Origin: Thermomonas haemolytica
Lineage (GTDB): Bacteria > Pseudomonadota > Gammaproteobacteria > Xanthomonadales > Xanthomonadaceae
NCBI RefSeq assembly: GCF_004346265.1
Contig: NZ_SMAP01000001.1
Location: forward strand, 532,105-596,104
Direction of reading: 5' to 3'
Length of the DNA: 64,000 nucleotides
Each line of letters opens with the position of its first letter. Positions within the stretch are counted from its first letter, which is position 1. Made by a program: the position numbers and the translations under genes. Positions 38,450-48,184 of the stretch are shown in pieces. The notes under the pieces are model-generated. The model worked only from the letters and a program-made list of their open reading frames with translations, did no database searches and was not told the DNA's origin.

Positions 38450-41400
38450 TCAATCGCCGCGGCCGTCGGTGGTGGTCGCGGCCTCCTCGCGCTTGGCCAC
38501 CACCTCGACCTTGGGCGCGCTCCACGGGCCGGTGACCCGGTAATGCTTGGCGCCGATGTCGCGCATGGGTTTGTCGAAAACGGCGTTGGCGACCGCGCCC
38601 ACCGCCGCACCCACCGGGCCGGCGGCCAGCGCCCCGACCGCGGTCAGCAGGCCGGCGGACTTGGGCTCCACATCGACGTACTGGTCGAAACGCTCGTTGC
38701 GCAAATCGGTCTGCCCGCGCACCAGGATGACCGCGGCCGGGCCGCGGATGGTCAGGTTGTCGGTATGCAACACGCCATCGGCGATGCGCGCATTGCCCTG
38801 GATGCGGTCGAAGGTGAAGCCCTTGCTGAAGAAATCACTGAAATCCAGCATCAGCCGCCGCCGCAGCTGGGCCACGCCAAGCAGGCCGAGCACGCGCCCG
38901 GCGCCCGGCTCCAGTTCCAGCAGGCGCCCGTCCTTCAGGTCCAGCGCCAGGGTCGCATCGAGATTGGCCGGGACGAAGTCCTGTGGACCGCCGCGCCAAC
39001 TGGCTTCCAGCCCGAGCTTGCCGTGCCCGCCGCCGATCTGGCCGCCGAACCCGAGCGCGCCCAGCAGGGCGCCAGCATCGTCGCTGTCCACGTCCAGCCG
39101 GAACTGGCTGCGCTGGGCCGCGCCCTGGCCCAGCCAGCTGCCGCTGCCGCGCAGGCGCTGCTTGCCGCCGCTGGTGCTGAACTCGTCCATCCGCAATCCG
39201 CCCGCCGCGGGCGTGCTGCGGAAGCGCGCGCGCCCCATCGGCACCCCGCCCAGGCGCAGGTCGGCCACGTCGATCTGCAGCGGCGGGATCGCGGCGGGAT
39301 CCACCCCGTCGCCCGCAGGCGCGGCGGCCGGCGCGGCGTCCGCTTCCGCCGCCGGCAGGGCCCAGTACAGGCGGTCGAAGCGGCCGCTGACGGGCACGCC
39401 ATGCGCCTGCGGCACCTGCAGGCTGCCATCCAGCCCCGGCGCCTGCACCCGCATCGCCAGCGCGCCGGTCACCGGTGCCAGTTGCAGGTGGGCATCGCCG
39501 AAGTCCGCGCCCAGCAGGCGCAGCTGCGCAGCCTGCACGTCCACCCGCTGCAGGGGCGGGCCCTCGCCGCGACCGCTGCCGAGTACGCCCAGCCAGCCCA
39601 GCGCGTCCAGCCGCGTCGTGCGGCCTTCCACCAGCAGGCCGTTGGCCGGCGGCGCCCCCACCGCGCCGCCGCCCAGCAGCAGGCGCACGCCGGTGCGCCC
39701 GCCCGCGCTGCGGCTGCGCAGGGCGAGCACGTCGCCCAGGCTGACCGAAACCTCGCCGTTCTCCAGCGGCAGCTGCAGCTGGAGGCTGGCCGGCAGCGCC
39801 TGCGCCGCCGGCTTGTCCAGCGGTGCGGGCAGGTCGAAGCGGGTGCCGACCAGCGAGGATTGCAGGCGCAGACGCGCCGTGCCCGGGGCCGCGCGCGGCA
39901 CGTCCAGCTCGGTGGTCCACGCCGAACTGCCGCGTACGTAGGGCTTGAGCCACTCCAGGTTGCCGGCCCTGTCCAGCAGGGCGTCGATGTCGGCGCTGGC
40001 CTGCAGCTGCGCCTCGAACGCCTGCGCCGGATCGCGCACATGCGGGCCCGAGCGCAGCGACAGCAGCCCCGGCACGCCGTCGTGGCGGACCTGCAGGCCT
40101 TCCGCCTGGAAGCCGTCGTGGTCGAAGCGCACCGTCCCGCGCACCTGTTCGAACGTGAGCTTGTACTGGCGCTCCAGCAGGCGCACGCCGGCCAGCGCCA
40201 CCTGGCCGTCGATCACCGGTGCCGGGGCGTCGTGGTGCAGCGGCAGCCGCATGTGCAGGCTGGCCTGCGCCGGACCGGACGCGGTCAGTGCGTCGAGGGT
40301 GGCGGCGTTGTCCTTGCGCAGCGGGCTCGCGCGCAGCAGCGCTAGGAACTGCCCGGCATCGCCGGCGGCCTCGGCATCCACGGTCAGGTCCGGCTGGTGG
40401 AAGCTGGCGATGCCGGCGCGCAGCGTGGTCACCGGCACCCCGCCCAGGCGGGCGCGCCCGTCCACACTGAAGCCATCGGCCACGAACGCAAGGTCGGCAT
40501 CGAGGTGCTCGGCCGCCGGCCAGTCCGGGCGGAACTTGACGGTGGCGTCCTGCACCTTCGCCTGCACCCGGAACACGCCGGCGCCGGCCAGCCCGGGCGC
40601 GTCGCGGAACGGCCAGTCGTCGAGGTCGCCGGCCACCACCGCATGGATGTCGCGCAGCTGGCCGGCGCGCAGCGCGCCATCCAGCCATTCCACCGTCGCC
40701 TTCGGCATCAGGTAGTGGACCCAGAAGCCACGCGCATAGGTGATCGGCACCTCGCCGATGTCGGCCGCGATGTCCAGGTGCGGATGGCTGCCGTCGCCCT
40801 GGAAGCCGATCCCGCCGCGCGCCCGGACCTGCAGCGGGCCGCCGCTGATCGCCAGCCCCGGGGTCTGCGCGTCCCAGCCGTTGCCGTCGCGCCAGGCCAC
40901 CGCCTCGCCGTCGAGGGTGAAGGCATGCGGCACGCCGAACCCGGCCGGCCAGTCGAACACCACCTGCGCGCCGGGATCGAAGCGCAGGCGCAGCCCGTCC
41001 TGGTCGGCCAGCAGCCAGCCCCCGACCCCGCGCAGGCCCGGCGCATTCCCGACCGGCTCGAAGCGCAGGCCGCTGGCGCGCAGGCGGGCGCGCAGGCGGC
41101 CCTGGCCGTCGGCGGCGAACTCCACCTCGTCCAGCGCACCGGCCGGGCGCGCCGTGCGCAGCCAGTGGCGCAGCCCGGGCGGCAGCGCATCGCCCAGCGC
41201 CGCCAGCTGCAGCAGCGGCTGGATGTCCACGTGCGCCGCGCGCAGCGCAAGGCCGTGGCCGCCGGCCAGTGCCAGCCCGCCCATCTGCTGCTGGCCGATA
41301 CGCAGGCGCGCGGCGCGCGCCTGCCAGGCATCGATGGTGCCGGCCCAGGCCGCATCCAGCGCCACCGGCCCGAGGGCCTGCACCGGCGCCGGCTGGCCCG

Positions 41401-42241
41401 GCCCCAGCGCGCGGCCGCGCAGGGCCACGCCTTCGAGGTCAGCCACCGCGCGAATCGCCACCACCCGCAGGCCCTTCAGCGTGGCCCAGGCCTGGGCGCG
41501 GCCGTGCCCGGCCTGCGGCGCGATCCCGCCCCAGGCAAGCACACCGGCGAGTTCGGCCAGGTCGGCCTGGCGGCTGCCGGCATACACCCGGCCATCGCCG
41601 CTGGCGCGGTCCAGCGTGCCGGCCACGTCCAGCGGCTGGCCGGCGCGGTGCAGCCAGGCGCGCGCACCGGCATCCACGCGCGCGCCGCTCACGCGCAGGC
41701 GCAGGTCGATCCGCGGCACGCGCACGTCCACGCCCAGCTCCGGCGCCAGCACCCGCAGCCGCGCCTGCGCCAGCTGCAGCTCGCCCAGCTGCGACAGCGT
41801 GTCCAGCGGGTTGCTATCGGTTTGCTGGCCGGGCAGGCCGCGCACATGCCATTGCCCGTTCGCATCGCGCTGCAGGGTCAGGTCCAGCCCGCGCAGGCGC
41901 AGCTCGGTCAGCGAGCGTCCCGGCAGCCAGCCGGTGTAGGGCGCAACCAGCAGTTCGGCATCCCCGATCGCCAGCGGATGCGCGCCTTCGCCCACCCGCA
42001 GGTTATCCAGCCGCAGCAGCGGCCCGCGCCGGGTCCATTCGGTGCTCACGCGGTCGAACGCCACCGGATGGTGCGCGCGCGCGCTCAGCCAGGCGGCGAT
42101 CTGCTGCGGATGCTGCTGCAGCAGCGGCAGCAGCTGGCTGGCCACGGTCACCACCAACGCCACCGCCAGCAGCAGCAGTGCCAGCGCATACCAGGCGCCA
42201 CGGCGCAGCAGGCGCAGGCGGTGGCGCCAGGGCATGCTCAT
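38450..42241 (-). CDS. yhdP: YhdP/AsmA-like envelope lipid-transport protein
   Basis: A 1263-aa protein with one N-terminal membrane helix (WYALALLLLAVALVVTVASQL, here quoted in part: ALALLLLAVALVVTVA) and a long periplasmic repeat region of beta structure. It is a member of the YhdP family of AsmA-like proteins that, with TamB and YdbH, bridge inner and outer membranes and move phospholipids. It shows DUF3971-type architecture with the DUF3971 segment in the N-terminal third and an AsmA-like C-terminus (FTFDRIQGNARIADGVLHTDNL, in parts). Operon with rng (36 bp upstream) and tldD. The ATG at 42241 or 42235 starts it. Confidence 0.92.
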   Translation of the reverse strand: MSMPWRHRLRLLRRGAWYALALLLLAVALVVTVASQLLPLLQQHPQQIAAWLSARAHHPVAFDRVSTEWTRRGPLLRLDNLRVGEGAHPLAIGDAELLVAPYTGWLPGRSLTELRLRGLDLTLQRDANGQWHVRGLPGQQTDSNPLDTLSQLGELQLAQARLRVLAPELGVDVRVPRIDLRLRVSGARVDAGARAWLHRAGQPLDVAGTLDRASGDGRVYAGSRQADLAELAGVLAWGGIAPQAGHGRAQAWATLKGLRVVAIRAVADLEGVALRGRALGPGQPAPVQALGPVALDAAWAGTIDAWQARAARLRIGQQQMGGLALAGGHGLALRAAHVDIQPLLQLAALGDALPPGLRHWLRTARPAGALDEVEFAADGQGRLRARLRASGLRFEPVGNAPGLRGVGGWLLADQDGLRLRFDPGAQVVFDWPAGFGVPHAFTLDGEAVAWRDGNGWDAQTPGLAISGGPLQVRARGGIGFQGDGSHPHLDIAADIGEVPITYARGFWVHYLMPKATVEWLDGALRAGQLRDIHAVVAGDLDDWPFRDAPGLAGAGVFRVQAKVQDATVKFRPDWPAAEHLDADLAFVADGFSVDGRARLGGVPVTTLRAGIASFHQPDLTVDAEAAGDAGQFLALLRASPLRKDNAATLDALTASGPAQASLHMRLPLHHDAPAPVIDGQVALAGVRLLERQYKLTFEQVRGTVRFDHDGFQAEGLQVRHDGVPGLLSLRSGPHVRDPAQAFEAQLQASADIDALLDRAGNLEWLKPYVRGSSAWTTELDVPRAAPGTARLRLQSSLVGTRFDLPAPLDKPAAQALPASLQLQLPLENGEVSVSLGDVLALRSRSAGGRTGVRLLLGGGAVGAPPANGLLVEGRTTRLDALGWLGVLGSGRGEGPPLQRVDVQAAQLRLLGADFGDAHLQLAPVTGALAMRVQAPGLDGSLQVPQAHGVPVSGRFDRLYWALPAAEADAAPAAAPAGDGVDPAAIPPLQIDVADLRLGGVPMGRARFRSTPAAGGLRMDEFSTSGGKQRLRGSGSWLGQGAAQRSQFRLDVDSDDAGALLGALGFGGQIGGGHGKLGLEASWRGGPQDFVPANLDATLALDLKDGRLLELEPGAGRVLGLLGVAQLRRRLMLDFSDFFSKGFTFDRIQGNARIADGVLHTDNLTIRGPAAVILVRGQTDLRNERFDQYVDVEPKSAGLLTAVGALAAGPVGAAVGAVANAVFDKPMRDIGAKHYRVTGPWSAPKVEVVAKREEAATTTDGRGD

Positions 42242-42277
42242 CGCGCCGCGCCCCGCGTGCAGCGGGAGGGAATGCGC

Positions 42278-43768
42278 TCAGAGCAGCACCACATCGAACT
42301 GCTCCTGCAGGTACTGGGCATCGGCCTGGAAGCGGATCGACTTGCCGATGAACTCCTCCAGCTCGGCCACCGCGTTGGATTCCTCGTCGGTGATCCGCGC
42401 CACCACCTTGGGCGAGGCGATCACCAGCAGCCGCGCCGCCTCGAACTGGCGCACCGCGCGCACGATCTCGCGGAAGATCTCGTAGGTCACGGTCTCGGCG
42501 GTCTTGACCATGCCGCGTCCGCCGCATTCGTGGCAGGGCTCGCACAGCTGGCGCTCCAGCGAATCCACCGTGCGCTTGCGGGTCATCTCCACCAGCCCCA
42601 GCGGCGAGAAGTCGTACACCGTGGTCTTGGCGTGGTCCTTGGCCAGCGACTTCTCCAGCGTGCGCAGCACCTGCCGGCGATGCTCGGCATCGTGCATGTC
42701 GATGAAATCGATGATGATGATCCCACCCAGGTTGCGCAGGCGCAGCTGGCGCGCCACCGCCTGCGCCGCCTCCAGGTTGGTGCGGAAGGCGGTTTCCTCG
42801 AGGCTGCGCTGGCCGAGGAAACTGCCGGTATTGACGTCCACCGTGGTCATCGCCTCGGTCTGGTCGATCACCAGGTAGCCACCGGACTTCAGCGGCACTT
42901 CCTTGTCCAGCGCGCGCTGGATCTCGTCCTCCACCCCGTACATGTCGAAGATCGCACGCGCGCCGGTGTAGTGCTCGATCTTGTCGGCCAGCGCGGGCAT
43001 GTAGCGCGCGGCGAACTCGCGCAGGCGCTCGCAGGTTTCGCGCGAATCCACCCGGACCCGCTCCACGTCGCGCCGGATCAGGTCGCGCACCGCGCGCAGC
43101 GGCAGGCTGAGGTCTTCATAGAGGCACTCACCGACCGCTGCCGTCGCCGCCTTGCGCTCGATCTGCTCCCACACCCGCCCCAGATAGCCGATGTCCTCGG
43201 CCAGCGCCTCGGCCGGCTGCTCTTCCGCGTTGGTGCGCACGATGTAGCCATTTCCGGGGGCACCCACGGCGAGTTCCTGCACCAGCGCCTTCAGGCGCGT
43301 GCGCTCGGCCTCGTCCTCGATCCGCGCGGAGATGCCCACCACCTTCGAGCGCGGCAGCAACACCAGGTAGCGCGAGGGAATGCTGATCTGGGTGGTCAGG
43401 CGCGCGCCCTTGCTGCCGATCGGGTCCTTCACCACCTGCACCACGATCTCGGCGCCGTCGCGCAGCAGCTCGGTGATCGGCACCTGCACCTGCGGCGGGG
43501 CCAGCGGCGGGGCATCGGCATCGCCCGTGCCCAGCGGCGCGCCGCGGAAGATGTCGTTGACGTGCAGGAACGCGGCGCGCTCCAGGCCGATGTCCACGAA
43601 CGCGGCCTGCATCCCAGGCATCACCCGCTGCACCTTGCCTTTGTAGACGTTGCCGACCACCCCGCGCTGGCTGCCGCGCTCGATGTGCAGCTCCTGCAGC
43701 ATGCCGTTTTCGACCACCGCGACGCGGGTCTCGCGCGGGGTGACGTTGACCAGCAGTTCCTCGCTCAT
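42278..43768 (-). CDS. rng: Ribonuclease G
   Basis: A 496-aa endoribonuclease that matures the 5' end of 16S rRNA and degrades mRNA. It has the N-terminal S1 domain ([24 protein letters not shown], quoted in parts), followed by the catalytic domain whose Mg2+ ligands are in VDVNTGSF and IIIDFIDM. The zinc-link-like cluster appears as [11 protein letters not shown]. Length fits RNase G rather than RNase E, which has a long tail. ATG 43768 overlaps the maf stop by 4 nt (ATGA), so it is translated with maf. Confidence 0.97.
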   Translation of the reverse strand: MSEELLVNVTPRETRVAVVENGMLQELHIERGSQRGVVGNVYKGKVQRVMPGMQAAFVDIGLERAAFLHVNDIFRGAPLGTGDADAPPLAPPQVQVPITELLRDGAEIVVQVVKDPIGSKGARLTTQISIPSRYLVLLPRSKVVGISARIEDEAERTRLKALVQELAVGAPGNGYIVRTNAEEQPAEALAEDIGYLGRVWEQIERKAATAAVGECLYEDLSLPLRAVRDLIRRDVERVRVDSRETCERLREFAARYMPALADKIEHYTGARAIFDMYGVEDEIQRALDKEVPLKSGGYLVIDQTEAMTTVDVNTGSFLGQRSLEETAFRTNLEAAQAVARQLRLRNLGGIIIIDFIDMHDAEHRRQVLRTLEKSLAKDHAKTTVYDFSPLGLVEMTRKRTVDSLERQLCEPCHECGGRGMVKTAETVTYEIFREIVRAVRQFEAARLLVIASPKVVARITDEESNAVAELEEFIGKSIRFQADAQYLQEQFDVVLL

Positions 43769-44337
43769 GCCGGCAGCAGCCCGAACTGGCGCAACAGGCC
43801 GGCGGTGTCGCGCAGCGGCAGGCCCATGACCCCGGAATAGCTGCCGTCCAGCCGCGCCACGTGCATCTCGAAGCGGCCCTGGATGGCGTACGCGCCGGCC
43901 TTGCCCTGCCATTCGCCGCTGCCGAGGTAGCGCGCGATGTCGGCCTCGGACAACGCATCCAGCGTGACCCGGGTCAGCGATGCCGCCTGTGCCTCGCGGC
44001 CGGCGCCGACCAGCGCCACCGCGGTCAGCACCTCGTGGGTGCGGCCGGACAGCGCGCGCAGCATCGCCGCCGCCTCGCCGGCATCGGCCGGCTTGCCGAA
44101 CACGCGGTCCTCGAGGATCACCTCGGTGTCCGCGCCCAGCACCACCGCGCCGGGCGCGCCCAGCACCTTCAGCAACCCGGCGCCGGCCTTCTCGCGCGCC
44201 ACCCGGCGCACGTAGTCGAACGCGGGCTCGCCCGGCGCCTGCTGCTCGGGGACGTCGAGATCGAGGAGGCCGAAGTCCAGCCCGAGGCGGGACAGCAGTT
44301 CGGCGCGGCGGGGGGAACGCGAGGCAAGATGCAGCAT
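43765..44337 (-). CDS. maf: Maf-family nucleotide pyrophosphatase
   Basis: A 190-aa Maf protein, a pyrophosphatase that removes non-canonical or excess dTTP/UTP nucleotides and prevents their incorporation. The signature is [12 protein letters not shown] at residues 4-15, followed by [29 protein letters not shown] and the [26 protein letters not shown] (in parts) C-terminal part. It resembles the YhdE subfamily. First gene of the operon maf-rng-yhdP-tldD. The overlap of 4 nt with rng shows coupling. Confidence 0.96.
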   Translation of the reverse strand: MLHLASRSPRRAELLSRLGLDFGLLDLDVPEQQAPGEPAFDYVRRVAREKAGAGLLKVLGAPGAVVLGADTEVILEDRVFGKPADAGEAAAMLRALSGRTHEVLTAVALVGAGREAQAASLTRVTLDALSEADIARYLGSGEWQGKAGAYAIQGRFEMHVARLDGSYSGVMGLPLRDTAGLLRQFGLLPA

Positions 44338-44461
44338 GGCCGGAAGTCTAACCCGTGCCCGCCGGCCAACCGCACCCGCGCACCGAAGGCCGGCTGGCGG
44401 CTCACCGCCCGTTCACCCCCGGCATGCGAAAGCTTTGCGCCAACCATCCCGGGAGCCTTCC

Positions 44462-45199
44462 ATGACCCTGCGTCCGCTGTTGCTCGCCCTTGCCCTCGCC
44501 GCCGCCCTGCCCATGACCAGCCACGCCCAGTCGCCCGCCACCGCCCCGTCCGCGCCCGCCGCGCAATCCACCCTACTGTCGGTATCCGCCAGCGCCGAGG
44601 CCAGCCGCACGCCGGACATCGCCACCCTCTCCACCGGGGTGGTGACCCAGGCCACCGACGCCAACGCCGCGATGCGCGACAACGCCCAGCGCATGGACCG
44701 GGTGATGGCGGCGCTGCGCGCGGCCGGGATCGCCGAGCGCGACATCCAGACCAGCGGCATCAACCTCAACCCGCAGTACAAGTACGTGGACGGCGCGCCG
44801 CCGACGATCACCGGCTACCAGGCCAGCAACACCGTCAACCTGAAGGTGCGCGACCTGGCGCGGCTGGGCAAGGTGCTGGACGCGCTGGTGGCGCAGGGTG
44901 CCAACCAGATCAACGGCCCCAGCTTCGGGATCGACAAGCCGGAGGCAGCGCTGGAGGAGGCGCGCATCGCCGCGGTGCGCAAGGCGCAGGCGATGGCGCG
45001 CACCTATGCCGACGCGCTCGGCCTGCGGGTGCTGCGGGTGGTCAGCATCAACGAAGGCGGGGCCACCCCGCCGCGACCGCTGCCGGTGATGCGGGTCGCC
45101 GCCGCGCCGATGGCGATGATGGAGAAGGACACCGCGGTGGCGATGGGCGAGAGCAGCGTCTCGGTCAGCGTGGAGATGGTGTTCGAACTCGGGCGCTGA
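44462..45199 (+). CDS. Periplasmic SIMPL-domain (DUF541) protein
   Basis: A 245-aa protein with a signal peptide (LLLALALAAALPMTSHAQ) and a SIMPL (DUF541) domain from residue about 40 to the end. Typical features are VSASAEASRTPDIATLSTGV, the RAAGIAERDIQTSGINLNPQYKY stretch (in parts) and DALGLRVLRVVSINEGG. Members such as E. coli YggE act in oxidative stress or surface maintenance; mechanism unclear. ATG 44462 begins the signal peptide. Transcribed alone and ended by a strong hairpin. Confidence 0.88.
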   Translation: MTLRPLLLALALAAALPMTSHAQSPATAPSAPAAQSTLLSVSASAEASRTPDIATLSTGVVTQATDANAAMRDNAQRMDRVMAALRAAGIAERDIQTSGINLNPQYKYVDGAPPTITGYQASNTVNLKVRDLARLGKVLDALVAQGANQINGPSFGIDKPEAALEEARIAAVRKAQAMARTYADALGLRVLRVVSINEGGATPPRPLPVMRVAAAPMAMMEKDTAVAMGESSVSVSVEMVFELGR

Positions 45200-45233
45200 C
45201 GCCGCGCATCCCGCGCCCCGCACCTTTCGCAGC

Positions 45234-45260
45234 ACGACGCCCGCCCTGTGCGGGCGTCGT
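45234..45260 (+). terminator. Terminator after the SIMPL-domain gene
   Basis: A perfect 11-bp stem (45234-45244 with 45250-45260) and a 5-nt loop are followed by CGTTTGC, a short T-run. It lies 34 nt past the stop codon. Confidence 0.65.
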
Positions 45261-45427
45261 CGTTTGCGGCCGGGGCTGCGGCCACCGCCTGCCTGAATCG
45301 GGACGCAACCGGCGGCGCGCGCCCCATTGCCGGCAGGCGTCCCGCCGTCGCAGCGTAGGGGCGTGCAGGCCGCCACGTGCCGCACGCGTCGTGGTTCCCC
45401 GTTCGCGCCGACCGAAGGAGATCGACC

Positions 45428-46120
45428 ATGATCCAAGCCCATCCCGCTTCCGCCCTGCCCGCCGCCCGCCCGCGCCTGGATGCCGCGCGCGTGCTGACCC
45501 TGAGCGCGACCCTGGTCCTCAACCTGCTGCTGTTCGGGCTGCTGATGATGCCGATGGCGCTGCCGCCACCGCAGCTGCCCGCCACGCAGCCGCGCACGCC
45601 GCAGTTGCGGATCATCCCGCGCACGCCGCCGGTGGTGGAGGTCACGTCCTTGCCGCAGCCGGCACCGCCGCCGACGGCCACGCCCGTGCAGCCGCCGGCG
45701 CGGGCGAACATGCACACCCAGCCCGTGTCCGACCCGGCACCGGTGATCCGCAGCGATGCCGGCCCGGTGCAGGCGGCGGACGCTGGCGCGCGCACCGACG
45801 CCGACCCCGGCATCGACGCAACCCCGCCTGGTCCGGCCGCGCAGCCGATGCAGCTGGCCTACCTCAGCGCCCCCGCGCCGACCTATCCGCGCGCGGCCTT
45901 GCAGCGTGGGCTCGCCGGCACCGTGCTGCTGCAGGTACTGGTGGACGTGGATGGCCGCCCGCTGGAGGTGACGGTGGCGCGCAGCAGCGGCTACCGCGAG
46001 CTGGACGACGCCGCGCGCACGCAGGTGCTCAAGCGCTGGCGCTTCCAGCCGGCGCTGCAGGGCGGCCAGCCGGTGCAGGCACTGGGACTGGTGCCGGTGG
46101 AGTTCAGCCTCAAGCGCTGA
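45428..46120 (+). CDS. TonB-family energy transducer protein
   Basis: A 230-aa protein of the TonB family. An N-terminal membrane helix (LTLSATLVLNLLLFGLLMMP) is followed by a Pro-rich spacer (residues about 55-150). The C-terminal TonB domain begins at APTYPRAALQRGLAGTVLLQVLVD (in parts) with the YP motif and ends in RWRFQPALQGGQPV...VPVEFSLK. It should link the inner-membrane proton force to outer-membrane receptors, but ExbB/ExbD are not next to it. GAAGGAGAT precedes the ATG at 45428. It may serve the TonB receptor at 9.7 kb or others. Confidence 0.88.
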   Translation: MIQAHPASALPAARPRLDAARVLTLSATLVLNLLLFGLLMMPMALPPPQLPATQPRTPQLRIIPRTPPVVEVTSLPQPAPPPTATPVQPPARANMHTQPVSDPAPVIRSDAGPVQAADAGARTDADPGIDATPPGPAAQPMQLAYLSAPAPTYPRAALQRGLAGTVLLQVLVDVDGRPLEVTVARSSGYRELDDAARTQVLKRWRFQPALQGGQPVQALGLVPVEFSLKR

Positions 46121-46135
46121 TCGCGCTGCTTTCTC

Positions 46136-46170
46136 CCCCGCCCCGCGCGCCACCTGCACGCGGGGCGGGG
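46136..46170. terminator. Hairpin after the TonB-like gene
   Basis: A perfect 12-bp G/C stem (46136-46147 with 46159-46170) with an 11-nt loop lies 15 nt after the stop. There is no T-tract. Confidence 0.5.
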
Positions 46171-46300
46171 CTGTAGGCAACGGCGGGCCGCGATCACCCG
46201 CCGCATATGCAGCCCGCGCATACCGGCATGGCGGCGCATCCTTTCCCGGCGCGCGGCGGCGCGCCTAGCCTGCGGCGGTCTTCCTGCCCGACGTCCCACC

Positions 46301-48172
46301 ATGCCGCCGTCCGCCCTGCCACTGCCTGCACCGCTGTCCGGCGAACAGGGCGCGCTGCTCGCCCGCTTCGCCGATACCGCGCCCCCCGCGGCCCTGCTGT
46401 GGGCCTCGGGCTACCTGGCCGGGCTGGCGCGCGCGCCGCTGGCGGCCGCGATCGCGACGGATGCCGGCAGCGCCCAAGCCGCCGATCCCGCCGGCGCCCA
46501 CGCACCGGCACCGGTCGCGGCCACCGTGGTGTACGGCAGCCAGAACGGCAACGCGCGGCGGGTGGCGGAAGCCCTGCATGCCGCGCTGCAGGCGGCCGGG
46601 GTGCCGGCGCGCCTGCTGCGCGCGGACGCCTACCCGCTGCGCGCGCTGGCCACGGAGCGCCTGCTGTACGTGGTGATCAGCACCCAGGGCGACGGTGACC
46701 CGCCGGACGACGCGATCGCCCTGTGCGAGTTCCTGCACGGCAAGCGTGCGCCGCGCCTGCCGCAGCTGCACTACGCGGTGCTGGGGCTGGGCGATTCCAG
46801 CTATGCCGATTTCTGCGGCGTCGCGCGCCGACTGGATGCGCGCCTGGCCGAACTCGGCGCCACCCGCGCGCAGGCGCTGGGCGAAGCCGACCTCGACATC
46901 GACGCCGTGGCCGCGCCGTGGCAGGCGCAGGCCCTGGAACGGGCGCAGGCGCTGCTCACGCCCGCACCCTCCCCCGCGCCGCAACCGGCGCTGGCCAGCG
47001 TCACCCCGCTGCGTCCGCCGTCGGCGCAGGAGCGCGCGCGGCCGCAGGCGTTTGCCGCCGAGGTGCTGGCCAACCAGCGCATCACCGGCCGCGAGTTCAA
47101 GGGCACCGGCTTCCGCCGCTACCAGGAGCCGGAGCAGGACGTGCGCCACATCGAACTGGCGCTGGACGGCAGCGGCCTGGACTACGCGCCGGGCGACGCG
47201 CTGGCGATCCACCACCACAACCCGCTGGCGCTGGTGGACGCGGTGCTGGACGCCACCCGGCTGGATGGCGATGCCGAGGTGGCGCATGCGGACCGGCGCC
47301 TGCCGCTGGCGCGCTGGCTGGAGCAGGAACGCGAGCTGACCCGGCTCTCGCGCCCGCTGCTGGCCGCGCTTGCGGAACGCGCCGGCGCCGCCGACCTGCG
47401 GCGCTTGCTGGACGGCGATGGCGACGGGCTGGCCGCGCTGCTGCGCGACCACCAGGTGATCGACGTCCTGCGCCGCTGGCCGGCGGACTGGGATGCCCCG
47501 GCGCTGCTGGCCGCGCTGCGCGCCCCCGCGCGGCGGCTGTATTCGATCGCCTCCAGCCGCACGCGGGTGGGCGAGGAGGCGCACCTGGCGGTCGCCGTGG
47601 TGCGCTACGCCGCGCACGGGCACGACCACCTCGGCGCCGCCAGCGGCTTCCTCGCCGGGCTTGCGGCGGGCACGCAGGTGGAGGTGGCGCTGGCGCCGAA
47701 CGAACGCTTCCGCCTGCCCGGGGATGGCGACCGCGACCTGCTGATGGTCGCCGCCGGCACCGGCATCGCCCCGTTCCGCGGCTTCGTGCAGGAACGCGCC
47801 GAGACCGGCGCGCGCGGCCGCAACTGGCTGTTCTTCGGCGCACGCAATCCGCGCACCGGCTTCCTCTACCAGGCCGAATGGCAACAGGCACTCCAGCGCG
47901 GCGAGCTGCACCGGCTGGAACTGGCGTTCTCGCGCGCGCAGCCCGAACGCATCCACGTGCAACAGCGCCTGCGCGAGCACGGCCGCGCGGTGTACGCCCG
48001 CCTGCAGGAGGGCGCATACCTGTACGTGTGCGGCGCCACCGCGATGGGCCGCGACGTGCACGCGGCGCTGCTGGAGATCGTGGCGGATGCAGCGGGATGC
48101 GATGCCGACGCCGCCGCCGACTACCTGGCCGCCCTGCAACGCGACGGGCGCTACGCCCGTGACCTCTACTGA
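46301..48172 (+). CDS. cysJ: Sulfite reductase flavoprotein alpha subunit
   Basis: The diflavin reductase that passes electrons from NADPH through FAD and FMN to the CysI haem subunit; 623 aa. The start PLSGEQGALLARF...LLWASGYLAG matches CysJ. The FMN domain (residues about 74-210) has VVYGSQNGNARR and STQGDGDPPDD. The FAD domain contains RLYSIASS, and the NADP domain AAGTGIAPFRGFVQER with the C-terminal aromatic Tyr (RDLY). First gene of cysJIH. Possible CysB-dependent promoter upstream is not obvious to the eye. Confidence 0.96.
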   Translation: MPPSALPLPAPLSGEQGALLARFADTAPPAALLWASGYLAGLARAPLAAAIATDAGSAQAADPAGAHAPAPVAATVVYGSQNGNARRVAEALHAALQAAGVPARLLRADAYPLRALATERLLYVVISTQGDGDPPDDAIALCEFLHGKRAPRLPQLHYAVLGLGDSSYADFCGVARRLDARLAELGATRAQALGEADLDIDAVAAPWQAQALERAQALLTPAPSPAPQPALASVTPLRPPSAQERARPQAFAAEVLANQRITGREFKGTGFRRYQEPEQDVRHIELALDGSGLDYAPGDALAIHHHNPLALVDAVLDATRLDGDAEVAHADRRLPLARWLEQERELTRLSRPLLAALAERAGAADLRRLLDGDGDGLAALLRDHQVIDVLRRWPADWDAPALLAALRAPARRLYSIASSRTRVGEEAHLAVAVVRYAAHGHDHLGAASGFLAGLAAGTQVEVALAPNERFRLPGDGDRDLLMVAAGTGIAPFRGFVQERAETGARGRNWLFFGARNPRTGFLYQAEWQQALQRGELHRLELAFSRAQPERIHVQQRLREHGRAVYARLQEGAYLYVCGATAMGRDVHAALLEIVADAAGCDADAAADYLAALQRDGRYARDLY

Positions 48173-48184
48173 CCGGACCCCGCG

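Noticed and set aside
40397..43840. Very long open frame of over 1100 codons on the plus strand opposite yhdP and rng
   Set aside because: It mirrors two well-supported minus-strand genes; at about 70% G+C antisense frames stay open by chance. Its protein is rich in His, Gln, Arg and Gly without motifs.
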